Shown: piece after piece, positions 1 to 8,889 of the stretch
Layout of the letters: the number at the start of each line of letters is the position of its first letter
How positions within the stretch are numbered: position 1 is the stretch's first letter
Assembly (NCBI RefSeq): GCF_001457795.1
Contig: NZ_LN898210.1
Span: 381,785-421,722, forward strand
Direction: 5' to 3'
DNA: 39,938 nt
Origin: Olsenella massiliensis
GTDB lineage: Bacteria; Actinomycetota; Coriobacteriia; Coriobacteriales; Atopobiaceae
Notes under the pieces: model-generated
Told to the model about the DNA's origin: nothing
The model's input: the letters and a program-made list of their open reading frames with translations, nothing else
The model's database searches: none
Translations under genes and position numbers: made by a program

Positions 1-721
1 CCCGGACGCCCTGGCCGGCGATGCGGCAGCGGGCGGGAGCGGCGTCGAGCGAGGCACGTACCAGCGAGAGGTTCCGCCGGGCGGGATATGCGGGCGACAG
101 GAGCATCTCCGCCTTCTCGACCTTGGGCGCGAAGGTCACGAGCGCCTCGTCCTGCTCGACCCAGTCGATCGTGCCGGCAGCGAGGTCGTCGAGGGCGCCT
201 GCCAGCTCCCGGGCCCCCAGCTCGCCCAGGCGACGCGTGAGCTCGGCGGCACCGAGGTCGCCCACGGGCAGCGAGGCCTGCCGACAGTAGGCTCCCGCGT
301 CGAGGTCGTGCACGAGGCGCATGATGGACACGCCCACGCGCTCGTCACCGGCCATCAGGGCGCGCTGTATGGGCGCCGCGCCGCGCCAGCGCGGAAGAAG
401 CGAGGCATGGACGTTGACGCAGCCTCGCGGGGGCAGGGCGAGCAGCTCGTCGGGGAGTATGGCGCCAAAGGCCGCGACGGCGACGAGGTCGGGCCGCGCG
501 TCCCTGACGGCCTGGACGAGGTCGGGCGTGACGCGACGGGCCTCGACGACGGGAATGCCCCGCCGCAGGGCCGCCGCCTTCACCGGCGAGGGGGCGAGCG
601 TCCTGCCGCGACCGCGCACGGCGTCGGGCCGCGTGACCACGAGCGGCAGCTCGTGGCCGTCAGCCAAAACGTCAAGGGACGGCACGGCGAAGTCGGGCGT
701 GCCCATGAAGACGACGCGCAT
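1..721 (-). CDS. fmt: Methionyl-tRNA formyltransferase, C-terminus beyond window
   Basis: Fmt transfers a formyl group from 10-formyl-tetrahydrofolate to Met-tRNA(fMet) for translation initiation. Reading the minus strand from the ATG at 721 gives 240 codons without a stop up to the window edge, so the C-terminal OB-fold domain is missing. The N-terminus MRVVFMGTPDFAVPSL is typical of the family. The catalytic triad is visible: Asn103 and His105 in CVNVHASLLPRWRGAAPIQ and Asp141 in HDLDAG. The folate-loop region reads VVTRPDAVRGRGR. The start is supported by an AGGAGGGG ribosome site that overlaps the stop codon of def, only 10 bases upstream. The def-fmt pairing is the usual one and couples adding the formyl group with removing it. 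Identification is secure from the motifs. Confidence 0.95.
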   Translation of the reverse strand, partial: MRVVFMGTPDFAVPSLDVLADGHELPLVVTRPDAVRGRGRTLAPSPVKAAALRRGIPVVEARRVTPDLVQAVRDARPDLVAVAAFGAILPDELLALPPRGCVNVHASLLPRWRGAAPIQRALMAGDERVGVSIMRLVHDLDAGAYCRQASLPVGDLGAAELTRRLGELGARELAGALDDLAAGTIDWVEQDEALVTFAPKVEKAEMLLSPAYPARRNLSLVRASLDAAPARCRIAGQGVR

Positions 722-731
722 GTCGCCCCTC

Positions 732-1274
732 CTATTCGACGGCGGTCTCGCCCGGGCGGGCGCCGGCGGCGAGCGCCTCCTGATATGCGCGCAGGGCGCT
801 CACGCGTCGCAGGGGGCTCAGGTGATCGACCATCGTGACGCCGCGCAGGTGGTCTATCTCGTGCTGCAGGCAGACGGCCAGAAGGTTGTCCTGGGCCTCG
901 TAGCGCATGAGCTCCCCGTCGAGGTTGGTCGCCTCGACCACCACGTGGCTGGGACGGGTGACGCCGACGCTGATGCCCGGGAACGACAGGCAGCCCTCAC
1001 TCGTGGTGCGCTCGGGACCGTCGGCGACGATGACGCGCGGGTTCACCAGCACGTAGGGGTTCCTTGGCCCGTCGGCGTAGTCTACGTCGATGACGATCAT
1101 CTGCACGAGCTCGCCGATCTGGGGGGCGGCAAGGCCGCAGCCGTCGGCGGCGTACATGTCCTCGAGCATGCGCCCGGCAAGCGCCCGCGTCGCGTCGTCA
1201 ATGGTCTCGACGGGGGCGCACGCGGTCGAAAGGCGCTCGTCCGGCGCGCGGACGATGTCGTTGAGTCCTGCCAT
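732..1274 (-). CDS. def: Peptide deformylase
   Basis: Removes the formyl group from the N-terminal methionine of new proteins; an Fe2+/Zn2+ metalloenzyme of 180 residues, a normal length. All three family motifs are present: GCGLAAPQIG at residues 45-54, EGCLS at 93-97 (metal ligand Cys95) and QHEIDH at 137-142 (His138, His142 and catalytic Glu139). The second position of motif 1 is Cys where many deformylases have a small or hydrophobic residue; this is a mild variation. The ATG at 1274 has a GAGGAG ribosome site 6 bases upstream. It precedes fmt in the same direction, and the fmt ribosome site lies across its stop codon. A 130-base gap separates it from priA upstream. Confidence 0.95.
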   Translation of the reverse strand: MAGLNDIVRAPDERLSTACAPVETIDDATRALAGRMLEDMYAADGCGLAAPQIGELVQMIVIDVDYADGPRNPYVLVNPRVIVADGPERTTSEGCLSFPGISVGVTRPSHVVVEATNLDGELMRYEAQDNLLAVCLQHEIDHLRGVTMVDHLSPLRRVSALRAYQEALAAGARPGETAVE

Positions 1275-1292
1275 GGGGGGCTCCTCTCACCT

Positions 1293-1322
1293 GGGACCAG
1301 GCCTTGACGGGCGGCTGGTCCC
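1293..1322 (-). promoter_or_regulatory. Inverted repeat in the leader of def
   Basis: GGGACCAG at 1293-1300 and CTGGTCCC at 1315-1322 form a perfect 8-bp inverted repeat with a 14-base loop, about 20 bases upstream of the def start codon. There is no run of T after it on the minus strand, so it is not an ordinary terminator. It could be an mRNA leader hairpin near the ribosome site or a protein-binding site. The role is unknown. Confidence 0.35.
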
Positions 1323-1404
1323 ATGATGTGGTGTCGTGTCATTCCTGTCCATAGTACTACCCAATGCGCAAGGCGTCGTTGCCGCTGGTTCCGGCATGCC
1401 GGGG

Positions 1405-3708
1405 TCACATGAGGTCGTAGGCGTCAACGTCCACCGACACGCTCACGCCCTTTGGCAGCCTGGCATCCGTGACGAGGCGTGAGAGCAGCCTTCCCACCGG
1501 CGCGTCCACGGGCGACTTGAGCAGAAAGTGCCGTCTGACGCGGTCCTTGACGCGCGCCTTGAGGCAGTCTGCGGGGCCGAGCAGCTCCCAGCCGTCCTCG
1601 TCGCCGACGTGCTCGCGCACCCTGGAAGCGACGAGGTCGGCGGCCGCCCTGACCGCGCGTGCGTCCAGGCCCCAGAACGTGACGTTGGAGAGCCTGCCAT
1701 ACGGTGGGTAGCGGCCCGCCTTGCGGTCCTTGAGCTCCGGCACGAGGAAGACGTCGCGATCATGTCGCAGGACGGCCTGGATGGCGGGATGCCCCGCCCA
1801 GTAGGTCTGGATGATGACCTGGCCCGCCGCCTCGCCGCGACCCGCCCGCCCCGCCACCTGCTCGAGCAGGTCGTAGCTGCGCTCGGCCGCGCGAAAGTCG
1901 GGAAGCTTGAGCGTCGTGTCGGCGTTGATGACGCCCACCAGCGTGACCGACGGGAAGTCAAGCCCCTTGGCGATCATCTGCGTGCCCAGCAGGACGGCGC
2001 AGGGCGCGGCGTCAAACTCCTCGAGCAGCCTCTGGTGCGCGCCCTTGCCGCGCGTGGTGTCGCCGTCCATGCGAATGACCTTGACCGTGGGGGGAAGCAA
2101 CGACACCAGCTCGTCCTCCACCCGCTGCGTCCCCACGCCGTAGGCGCCAAGGTACCTGCTGCCGCAGTTGGGGCAGCAGGTGGAGGGGTCCGGGTAGGCG
2201 CGCACGGGCCAGCTCCCGCCGCAGCTGTGACAGACGAGCTCGTGCGTCCGCTCATGGTAGGTGAGGGCCTGGGAGCAGTGCGGGCACTCGGGAACCGCGC
2301 CGCAGGCGCGGCACATGAGGAAGCTCGCGAAGCCGCGACGGTTGAGGAGCATGACGGCCTTCTCGCCGCGACTGACGACCTCCTGGAGCGCGTCGCGCAA
2401 CGGTTCCGAGATGACCGAGGCGCCGCCGCGGGCAAACTGGCCCTCCATGTCAACGACGCGGATGCGGGGCAGCCGCGAGGAGCCCGGGCGCTCCGTCATG
2501 ACGACGCGCGTCCAGAGGGCGCCTCCCCACGAACCCGCCGCGCAGCGCGCCAGGCTTTCGAGCGAGGGCGTGGCCGACCCCAGGACGAGGGCGCACCCGC
2601 GCTCGGCGACCAGGCGCGCCGCCACCTCGCGCGCATGGTAGCGCGGGGAGCTGTCTTGCTTGTAGGAGGCCTCGTGCTCCTCGTCGATGACGATGAGCCC
2701 CGGGTCGGCGAGGGGGGCGAAGAGGGCGGAGCGGGCGCCCACGACCACGTGCGCAAGCCCGCGACGCACGAGGTCCCACTGGTCGAAGCGCTCGCCGGCC
2801 GAGAGGCGCGAGTGCAGGACGGCAACGTCATCGCCAAAGCGCGAGCGAAACCTCCCCACGGTCTGCGCCGTCAGGGAGATCTCGGGGACGAGCACGATGG
2901 CTCCCCTCCCCTGGGCGCGCGCGGCCTCGATGGCGGCGAGGTAGACCTCCGTCTTGCCCGATCCCGTGACGCCGTCGACGAGCACGACGTCGCCGCGCCC
3001 ACGCACCCGCGCGCGCTCGATGACCGCGAGGGCCTCGCGCTGTCCTTCGGTCAGCGCCTCGGGGCGTCGGGCGCACGCCGAGGAGAGCTCGGTGCGCTGC
3101 GTTCCCCGCAGGCGTCGGTGCTCCTCGACGGTCACGACGCCACGCCGCGCGAGGGCTCGCACGGCGGCGGAGCAGCCGGGCAGCATGGCGGCAAGCTCCG
3201 CCATGCGCACCGCCCCGTCCGCGAGGGCCTCGATGAGGCGCCGCTGCCTGCTGGCGCGAGGGGCGGGAACAAAGTCGCGACCGGCGGGAGTGAGCGAGAC
3301 CCAACGCTCGTCAACGGGACCGCTCCTCTGGACGACGAGCTGCCACGGCTGCCCTTCGCCCGCGCGACGCATGGTCATGGTCTGTCCCGGGGCAAGCAGC
3401 GGCCTCACGGCGTCCGCGAGCGGGCAGGCGTACTCGTCGCTCACCCACCGAGCCAGCCGCGCCGCGACCTCGTCAAAGGCGGCGTCGGCCAGCACCCGGC
3501 GCACGGGCAGGAGTCGGCCGGCGTCAACGAGCGCGGGAGGCTCGTCCGACACGGCGAGCACGTAGCCGATGACGTCGCGGTGCGAGAGGCTCACGAGTAC
3601 CGTGCACCCCACGACGCAGGCTTGCGCGAGCTCGTCGGGAACGAGATAGTCAAAGCAACGACTGACGGCGCGCGCCGGGATGTCCGGCACGACGGACGCA
3701 AAGCGCAC
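1405..3708 (-). CDS. priA: Primosomal protein N', replication restart helicase
   Basis: PriA is the superfamily 2 helicase that reloads the replisome at stalled or recombined forks. The 767-residue protein has the expected order: an N-terminal DNA-binding region (1-200), Walker A GVTGSGKTEVY around 246-256, a DEEH box at 342-345, a zinc-binding insertion with eight cysteines between about 466 and 515 (CRACG, CPHC, CHSCG and CPNCG clusters), then helicase motifs TQMIAKGLDFPSV (576-588) and QVAGRAGRGE (617-626). The start is a GTG at 3708 with a GAGGGGG ribosome site; 33 bases separate it from metK. The metK-priA-def-fmt order suggests one transcript, although the 130-base gap before def could hold another promoter. 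All helicase motifs look intact, so it should be active. Confidence 0.96.
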   Translation of the reverse strand: MRFASVVPDIPARAVSRCFDYLVPDELAQACVVGCTVLVSLSHRDVIGYVLAVSDEPPALVDAGRLLPVRRVLADAAFDEVAARLARWVSDEYACPLADAVRPLLAPGQTMTMRRAGEGQPWQLVVQRSGPVDERWVSLTPAGRDFVPAPRASRQRRLIEALADGAVRMAELAAMLPGCSAAVRALARRGVVTVEEHRRLRGTQRTELSSACARRPEALTEGQREALAVIERARVRGRGDVVLVDGVTGSGKTEVYLAAIEAARAQGRGAIVLVPEISLTAQTVGRFRSRFGDDVAVLHSRLSAGERFDQWDLVRRGLAHVVVGARSALFAPLADPGLIVIDEEHEASYKQDSSPRYHAREVAARLVAERGCALVLGSATPSLESLARCAAGSWGGALWTRVVMTERPGSSRLPRIRVVDMEGQFARGGASVISEPLRDALQEVVSRGEKAVMLLNRRGFASFLMCRACGAVPECPHCSQALTYHERTHELVCHSCGGSWPVRAYPDPSTCCPNCGSRYLGAYGVGTQRVEDELVSLLPPTVKVIRMDGDTTRGKGAHQRLLEEFDAAPCAVLLGTQMIAKGLDFPSVTLVGVINADTTLKLPDFRAAERSYDLLEQVAGRAGRGEAAGQVIIQTYWAGHPAIQAVLRHDRDVFLVPELKDRKAGRYPPYGRLSNVTFWGLDARAVRAAADLVASRVREHVGDEDGWELLGPADCLKARVKDRVRRHFLLKSPVDAPVGRLLSRLVTDARLPKGVSVSVDVDAYDLM

Positions 3709-3741
3709 CAGTCCCCCTCTCGACCTCGACCCTGTCGCCCG

Positions 3742-4995
<1,254 letters not shown>

Positions 4996-5089
4996 GCGTG
5001 CGCTTCCTTTCCTCAGCAGTCACCAATCCTTGCCGGGCAGGTCAGGCACCCGACGATCGCACGCAACGAATACCCAAGAAGCGTGCGCG

Positions 5090-5860
5090 CTAAACCAAGG
5101 CGGCGTCGGCCCCGCCCGCGCGGCGCGCCTTGTCGGCCTTGAAGCCCTCGATGGCGGCCTTGGAGCCCATGCCGCAAACAAGAAGGTCGACCAGCTGGTC
5201 GGGGAGGCTCGCTCGCTGCCCGCCGTCTTTTCCTGCCGGGCCCTCGAAGATGCCGAAGGTGAAGGCGCCTGCGATGGAGACGGCGCACAGGCGCGAGTCG
5301 ATGTCAGGGCGCGCGAGGCCCTCGACCTTGGCCCGGTCGACCTGCGCCTCGAAGATGTCGATGATTCGGGTGAGGCGGGACTCGACGGCGGGCAGGACGG
5401 CCTTCCTTGTCCCGACCAGCTCGCGCGTGACGGCGAGCGCCAGCGGGCTTTGGGGCAGCATGCTCGAGGCGAGGACGCCGACGAGCCCCCTGATCGACGT
5501 GAGCGCCGACGGCGCGTCGGCGACGGCCGACTCGACGCGGGCCACGAGCTCGTCGACCTCACGGTCGAAGATGGCCTCCACAAGCGCGTCCTTGTCGGAG
5601 AAGTAGTAGTAGAGGGAGCCCTTTGACAGACGGCATCTGGCGCTGACCTCGCTCATCTGGAAGTCGGTGCCGTTGTGCTCGGACATGAGCTCGCCCGCGG
5701 CGGCCATGATCCTCTCGCGGGTGGCCGCGGACTTGCGCGTCTTGGCCTTGGCGCGTAGGCGGTCCTGGACGGCGGTCGTCACCCCCTCGCGGGCCGCGCG
5801 CACGCGGCGCACGCCCCTCCCTATGTCGACCGCGACGTCGCGGTCGTTAAGGATCCCCAT
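5090..5860 (-). CDS. TetR/AcrR family transcriptional regulator
   Basis: A 256-residue DNA-binding regulator. The TetR helix-turn-helix lies at about residues 48-95 and includes the family hallmark LSKGSLYYYFSDKDALVEAIF. The C-terminal part (about 100-240) is helical and would bind a ligand, but it gives no clue to which one. A basic N-terminal extension of about 45 residues precedes the DNA-binding domain, which is unusual for TetR proteins. I place the start at the ATG at 5860 (MGILNDRD) because GGAGGGA lies 10 bases upstream; a GTG at 5881 would add seven residues but has no ribosome site. It is divergent from two YhgE/Pip membrane proteins, and genes of that family are often next to a TetR gene, so it probably represses them. 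That target is an inference. Confidence 0.85.
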   Translation of the reverse strand: MGILNDRDVAVDIGRGVRRVRAAREGVTTAVQDRLRAKAKTRKSAATRERIMAAAGELMSEHNGTDFQMSEVSARCRLSKGSLYYYFSDKDALVEAIFDREVDELVARVESAVADAPSALTSIRGLVGVLASSMLPQSPLALAVTRELVGTRKAVLPAVESRLTRIIDIFEAQVDRAKVEGLARPDIDSRLCAVSIAGAFTFGIFEGPAGKDGGQRASLPDQLVDLLVCGMGSKAAIEGFKADKARRAGGADAALV

Positions 5861-6053
5861 ACATGACCACTCCCTCCGCACAGGGTTCTAGCATCGCACA
5901 GTTACGGTCTAAGAAATTTGAGGGCATTTTAAAAAGTTGAACTCCAACGGTTTTAAACAGCGTTCGAAATGGCTACATTCATACCTTGTCACACGCGGCA
6001 TCGCACACGGCCACGTGCGGTAACACGGCTCGGCAAGGCAGGAAGGGGCGTCC
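5861..6053. promoter_or_regulatory. Divergent control region between the TetR gene and yhgE
   Basis: About 190 bases, notably richer in A and T between 5908 and 5985 than its surroundings, separate two divergent genes. An imperfect inverted repeat is visible: AAAAAGTTG (5931-5939) facing CAACGGTTTT (5945-5954). TACATT at 5974-5979 could be a -10 box for the plus strand, but no good -35 box accompanies it. A TetR-type regulator would be expected to bind here and control both directions; which palindrome it uses cannot be settled by eye. Confidence 0.4.
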
Positions 6054-6618
6054 GTGCGCAAGGTATGGCAGATTTTTGTCCGCGACCTCAGGCGGCTGCT
6101 CAAAAACCCCGTCGCCATCATGATCGCGATCGGCGTGGCCATCATCCCCTCGCTCTACGCGTGGCTCAACATCCTGGCCAACTGGGACCCCTACGAGAAC
6201 ACCTCCACGGTGCCCGTCGCCGTGACCGTCGAGGATAGGGGCGCCGACGTCGGGGGCCTCGGCCACGTCAACGCCGGCGACATGATTCGCGAGCGCCTCG
6301 AGGAGAACACCCAGCTCGGCTGGACCTTCGTCGACGACGAGGACGAGGCCAGACGGGGCGTGGCGTCCGGCAGGTACTTCGCCGCCTTCTCCATCCCCGA
6401 AGACTTCACAAAACGCCTCTCCGACGTGCTCCACGGCGACGTCGAGAAGGCCCGCGTCGCCTACTACGTGAACGAGAAGGCCAACGCCGTCGCCCCCAAG
6501 GTCACCGACGCGGGATCGACCGCTCTGGAGAGCCACATCTCCAACGAGTTCGTCAACGTCGTGGGCAAGACCGTTACCGAGAGGCTCAAAGGCTTCGCCG
6601 GTCGCACCGCCGCCGTCA
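6054..6618 (+). CDS. YhgE/Pip membrane protein, N-terminal part of interrupted gene
   Basis: The first about 188 residues of a YhgE/Pip-type membrane protein (related to phage infection protein and the ABC-2 permease fold). The start is a GTG at 6054 with GGAAGGGG just upstream. One membrane segment (about residues 18-38, AIMIAIGVAIIPSLYAW) is followed by the family signature NILANWDPYENTS and the extracellular region. It aligns well with the paralog at 8889: NIAGSWDPYGNT and YQNEKANPIA there match NILANWDPYENT and YVNEKANAVA here. Family-like sequence runs to about GFAGRTAA; after that the frame enters unrelated DNA and stops at 6647. The exact junction near 6612-6625 is uncertain. The break is explained by the artefact at 6619-6867; the real gene most likely continues at 6868. 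Confidence 0.85.
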
Positions 6619-6804
6619 GATCATCGTCGCACGCCCTCGGGCATTGATGTCCGGACGCACGGCTAGACTGGACGCAGGGACGGACGACCGTGGGAGGCGC
6701 CATGAGGTTCCTGCATCTTGCGGACTTGCACATGGGGCGGCAGCTGGCCGGCTTCTCGCTGCTGGCTGCCCAACCCCACGCCCTTCCCCCGTCGCTCGAC
6801 CTGC
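6619..6804 (+). pseudogene. sbcD: Misplaced promoter and 5' end of an sbcD exonuclease gene
   Basis: This stretch does not belong to the surrounding yhgE gene. It holds a possible -10 box (TAGACT, 6663-6668), a GGGAGG ribosome site (6692-6697) and an ATG at 6702. From there it reads MRFLHLADLHMGRQL and then AGFSLL, the N-terminus of SbcD, the nuclease subunit of the SbcCD double-strand-break complex (the DLH is a metal-binding motif of the calcineurin-like phosphatase fold). After about 20 codons the match decays: LAAQPHALPPSLDLP where the family would read roughly like LADQRHALxxxLDLA. That is what sequencing errors near a read end would give. It ends directly at the P7-like primer at 6805. 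The left boundary is approximate. Confidence 0.75.
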
Positions 6805-6867
6805 CAAGAAGAGACCGGCAGACGAGTTATGGGCGTGACTGGAGTTCAGACGTGTGCTCTTCCGATC
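6805..6867 (+). other. Illumina TruSeq adapter with P7 and index (artefact)
   Basis: Positions 6835-6867 match 33 consecutive bases of the standard TruSeq index-read adapter (GTGACTGGAGTTCAGACG followed by TGTGCTCTTCCGATC) without a mismatch. Just before it, 6805-6828 resembles the 24-base P7 flow-cell primer with several errors (starts CAAG, has CGGCA and ACGAG in register). Exactly six bases lie between (ATGGGC, 6829-6834), the length of a TruSeq index. In frame the adapter translates as VTGVQTCALPI, a peptide known to recur in contaminated database proteins. This is synthetic DNA, not part of the organism. Confidence 0.98.
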
Positions 6868-8889
6868 GGCACCGTCGCCTCCGCACGCGACGCGCTCTCG
6901 CAGGTCAACGAAACGTGCGGCGGCCTCGGCGAGGGCCTCTCGTCGAGCCTCGACGCCCTCGCGGGCACGCGCACCAAGGCGAACACCTTGGCCGCGCAGC
7001 TCAACGGCGCCCTTTTGACCGGCGCCGCCACCATCGACTCCGTGAGCTCCACCGCCAGCTACGACGTCGGTCGCATCGCGGGCGACGTGGGCTGGGCCCA
7101 GGGCCGCATCGACGCCGCCATCGCCCAGGTTCGCGCGCTCGACGGCGCCACCACGAACGTCCGGACCGGCCTCGAGCGCGTCCGCACCTACACTGTGACG
7201 GCCGCCGGCAACGAATACGCCACGCAGCTCACGACCAAGGTCGACGCAAGCCTTGCGCTCACTGCCGAGCTCTCCGATTCGCAGAGGCGGGCCTTGGACA
7301 GGCTCCAGCAGATCTCCGACGGCCTCAAGGACGCGACGGACGGCGTCAGCGGGCTTTCCAACTCGGTGGGCAGCGCCGTCAGCGAAACCACCGGCGCTCT
7401 CGCCGACCTGCAGAACGACCTCGCCGCCACGACGATGCCGCAGCTCAACGAGGCACTCGACGGCTTCTCGAACACCGGCGGCACGCTCGCGGGCACGGCC
7501 CTATCGCTGCCCGCGATGCTCGCGCAGGCCGACAGCGCCCTGCGTGAGCTCGACGGCATCCTCAACCAGTGCTCGATCGCCCTTTCGACGACCGCGGACT
7601 CCGTGCGCGGCGCCTCCGACAGGATCATGTCCATCTCGGCCGACGTCGCTGCCGTCGAGTCCGCCGAGAGCTTCGACGGCATCAAGGACGCCCTCGACCT
7701 CGACGCCGAGAGCGTCGGCGACTTCCTCGGCTCGCCCGCCCAGCTCGTCAGCATGCCCGTCTACCCCGTCGAGAACTACGGCAGCGGCGTGACGCCCTTC
7801 TACACGAACCTCGCCCTGTGGGTCGGCGGCTTCGTCCTCGTGGCCATCTACAAGCTCGAGGTCGACCGCGAGGGCGTCGGCGACTTCAAGCCTTGGCAAG
7901 GCTTCTTCGGCCGCTGGCTGCTGCTCAACCTCCTCGGCCAGGCTCAGGCCGCGATCTGCTGCCTGGGCGACATCGCGCTCGGCATCCAGTGCGCCTCCCC
8001 CGTCGCGTTCGTCTTTGCCGGCATGGTCGAGAGCTTCGTGTACGTCTTCCTCATCTACGCGCTCTCGGTCGCCTTCAAGCACATCGGAAAGGCGCTCGGC
8101 GTCCTCATCGTCGTGCTGCAGATCCCCGGCGCCTCGGGCCTCTACCCGATTCAGATGCAGCCGGGCTTCTTCCAGGCGCTCAACCCTTGGCTGCCCTTCA
8201 CCTACGGCATCAACGCCATGCGCGAGGCGATCGCGGGCTTCTACGCCAACTACTATGCCCGTAACCTGCTCGTGCTTCTTGCCTACCTGATTCCCGCACT
8301 GCTTGTCGGCGTGACGGCGCGCAGACATCTGCTGAATATCAACAACCTCTTCGACCGCAAGCTCGGCGAGACGGACATGATGATCGCCGAGCGCACCGGC
8401 ATGAGGGACCAGTTCCGCCTGGCCACCATCGTCAAGGCAATCATGGACTCCGACAGCTACCGCGCGACCTTCCTCGCCGGCGCCGCCAACTTCGAGCTGC
8501 GCTACCCGGTGCTCGTGCGCCGCGGATTTGCCGCCCTCGTCGTGGTGCCGCTCGTCCTTCTTGCCCTCATGTTCGCGACCGAGGCCAAGTTTGCCATGCT
8601 CGTGCTGTGGGTTCTGTCGCTCGTGGCCATCTGCGCGTTTCTGATCGTCTGCGAGTACCTGCACGAGCGCGTGCTCGACAAGACGAACCTCTCCAACATG
8701 AGCAGAGACGAGCTCTTTGAGCTGCTCGACGACGAGCTCAAGGCCGAGTTCCTCGCGTTCGCGCCCATCGAGAGGATGCGCCTCGCCGTGGGGCAAGGCG
8801 CATCTAAGCCCGCCGCCGGCGCGACCGCGCGGGCCGCCGAGAAGACCACGACCGTGCGTGGACAGGACCAGAGGGGAGGCGATGAGTGA
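6868..8889 (+). CDS. YhgE/Pip membrane protein, C-terminal part of interrupted gene
   Basis: Resumes the yhgE-like coding sequence straight after the adapter, at GTVASARDALSQ, in a different frame from the N-terminal part. About 673 residues remain: a long alanine/serine/aspartate-rich extracellular region predicted to be helical or coiled-coil (to about 7740), then membrane segments characteristic of the family (APFYTNLALWVGGF appears here as TPFYTNLALWVGGFVLVAI) with the PGASGLYPIQMQPGFFQ motif. Compared with its paralog it carries an extra C-terminal part of about 200 residues with two more hydrophobic segments (near 8521-8575 and 8593-8655) and a charged cytoplasmic tail. No true start codon exists here; any start inside the adapter or sbcD piece is spurious. 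It overlaps the next gene in TGATG. Function in this family is thought to be export-related but is not firmly known. Confidence 0.85.
   Translation, partial: GTVASARDALSQVNETCGGLGEGLSSSLDALAGTRTKANTLAAQLNGALLTGAATIDSVSSTASYDVGRIAGDVGWAQGRIDAAIAQVRALDGATTNVRTGLERVRTYTVTAAGNEYATQLTTKVDASLALTAELSDSQRRALDRLQQISDGLKDATDGVSGLSNSVGSAVSETTGALADLQNDLAATTMPQLNEALDGFSNTGGTLAGTALSLPAMLAQADSALRELDGILNQCSIALSTTADSVRGASDRIMSISADVAAVESAESFDGIKDALDLDAESVGDFLGSPAQLVSMPVYPVENYGSGVTPFYTNLALWVGGFVLVAIYKLEVDREGVGDFKPWQGFFGRWLLLNLLGQAQAAICCLGDIALGIQCASPVAFVFAGMVESFVYVFLIYALSVAFKHIGKALGVLIVVLQIPGASGLYPIQMQPGFFQALNPWLPFTYGINAMREAIAGFYANYYARNLLVLLAYLIPALLVGVTARRHLLNINNLFDRKLGETDMMIAERTGMRDQFRLATIVKAIMDSDSYRATFLAGAANFELRYPVLVRRGFAALVVVPLVLLALMFATEAKFAMLVLWVLSLVAICAFLIVCEYLHERVLDKTNLSNMSRDELFELLDDELKAEFLAFAPIERMRLAVGQGASKPAAGATARAAEKTTTVRGQDQRGGDE

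Noticed and set aside
4996-5089. SAM riboswitch before metK
   Set aside because: The 94 bases contain none of the conserved SAM-I, SAM-II or SMK-box features that I could recognise, and no terminator-antiterminator pair.
6619-6867. A mobile element or natural insertion in yhgE
   Set aside because: There are no terminal repeats, target duplication or transposase, and the right edge is commercial adapter sequence. An artefact explains it fully.
6690-7547. A 285-residue protein beginning with the SbcD N-terminus
   Set aside because: After the SbcD-like codons the frame enters the adapter and then an incorrect frame of yhgE; the rest is Arg/His-rich nonsense.
6718-8889. A single 723-residue protein starting at 6718
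   Set aside because: Its first about 50 residues come from the sbcD fragment out of frame plus the adapter (VTGVQTCALPI). Only the part from 6868 is real coding sequence.
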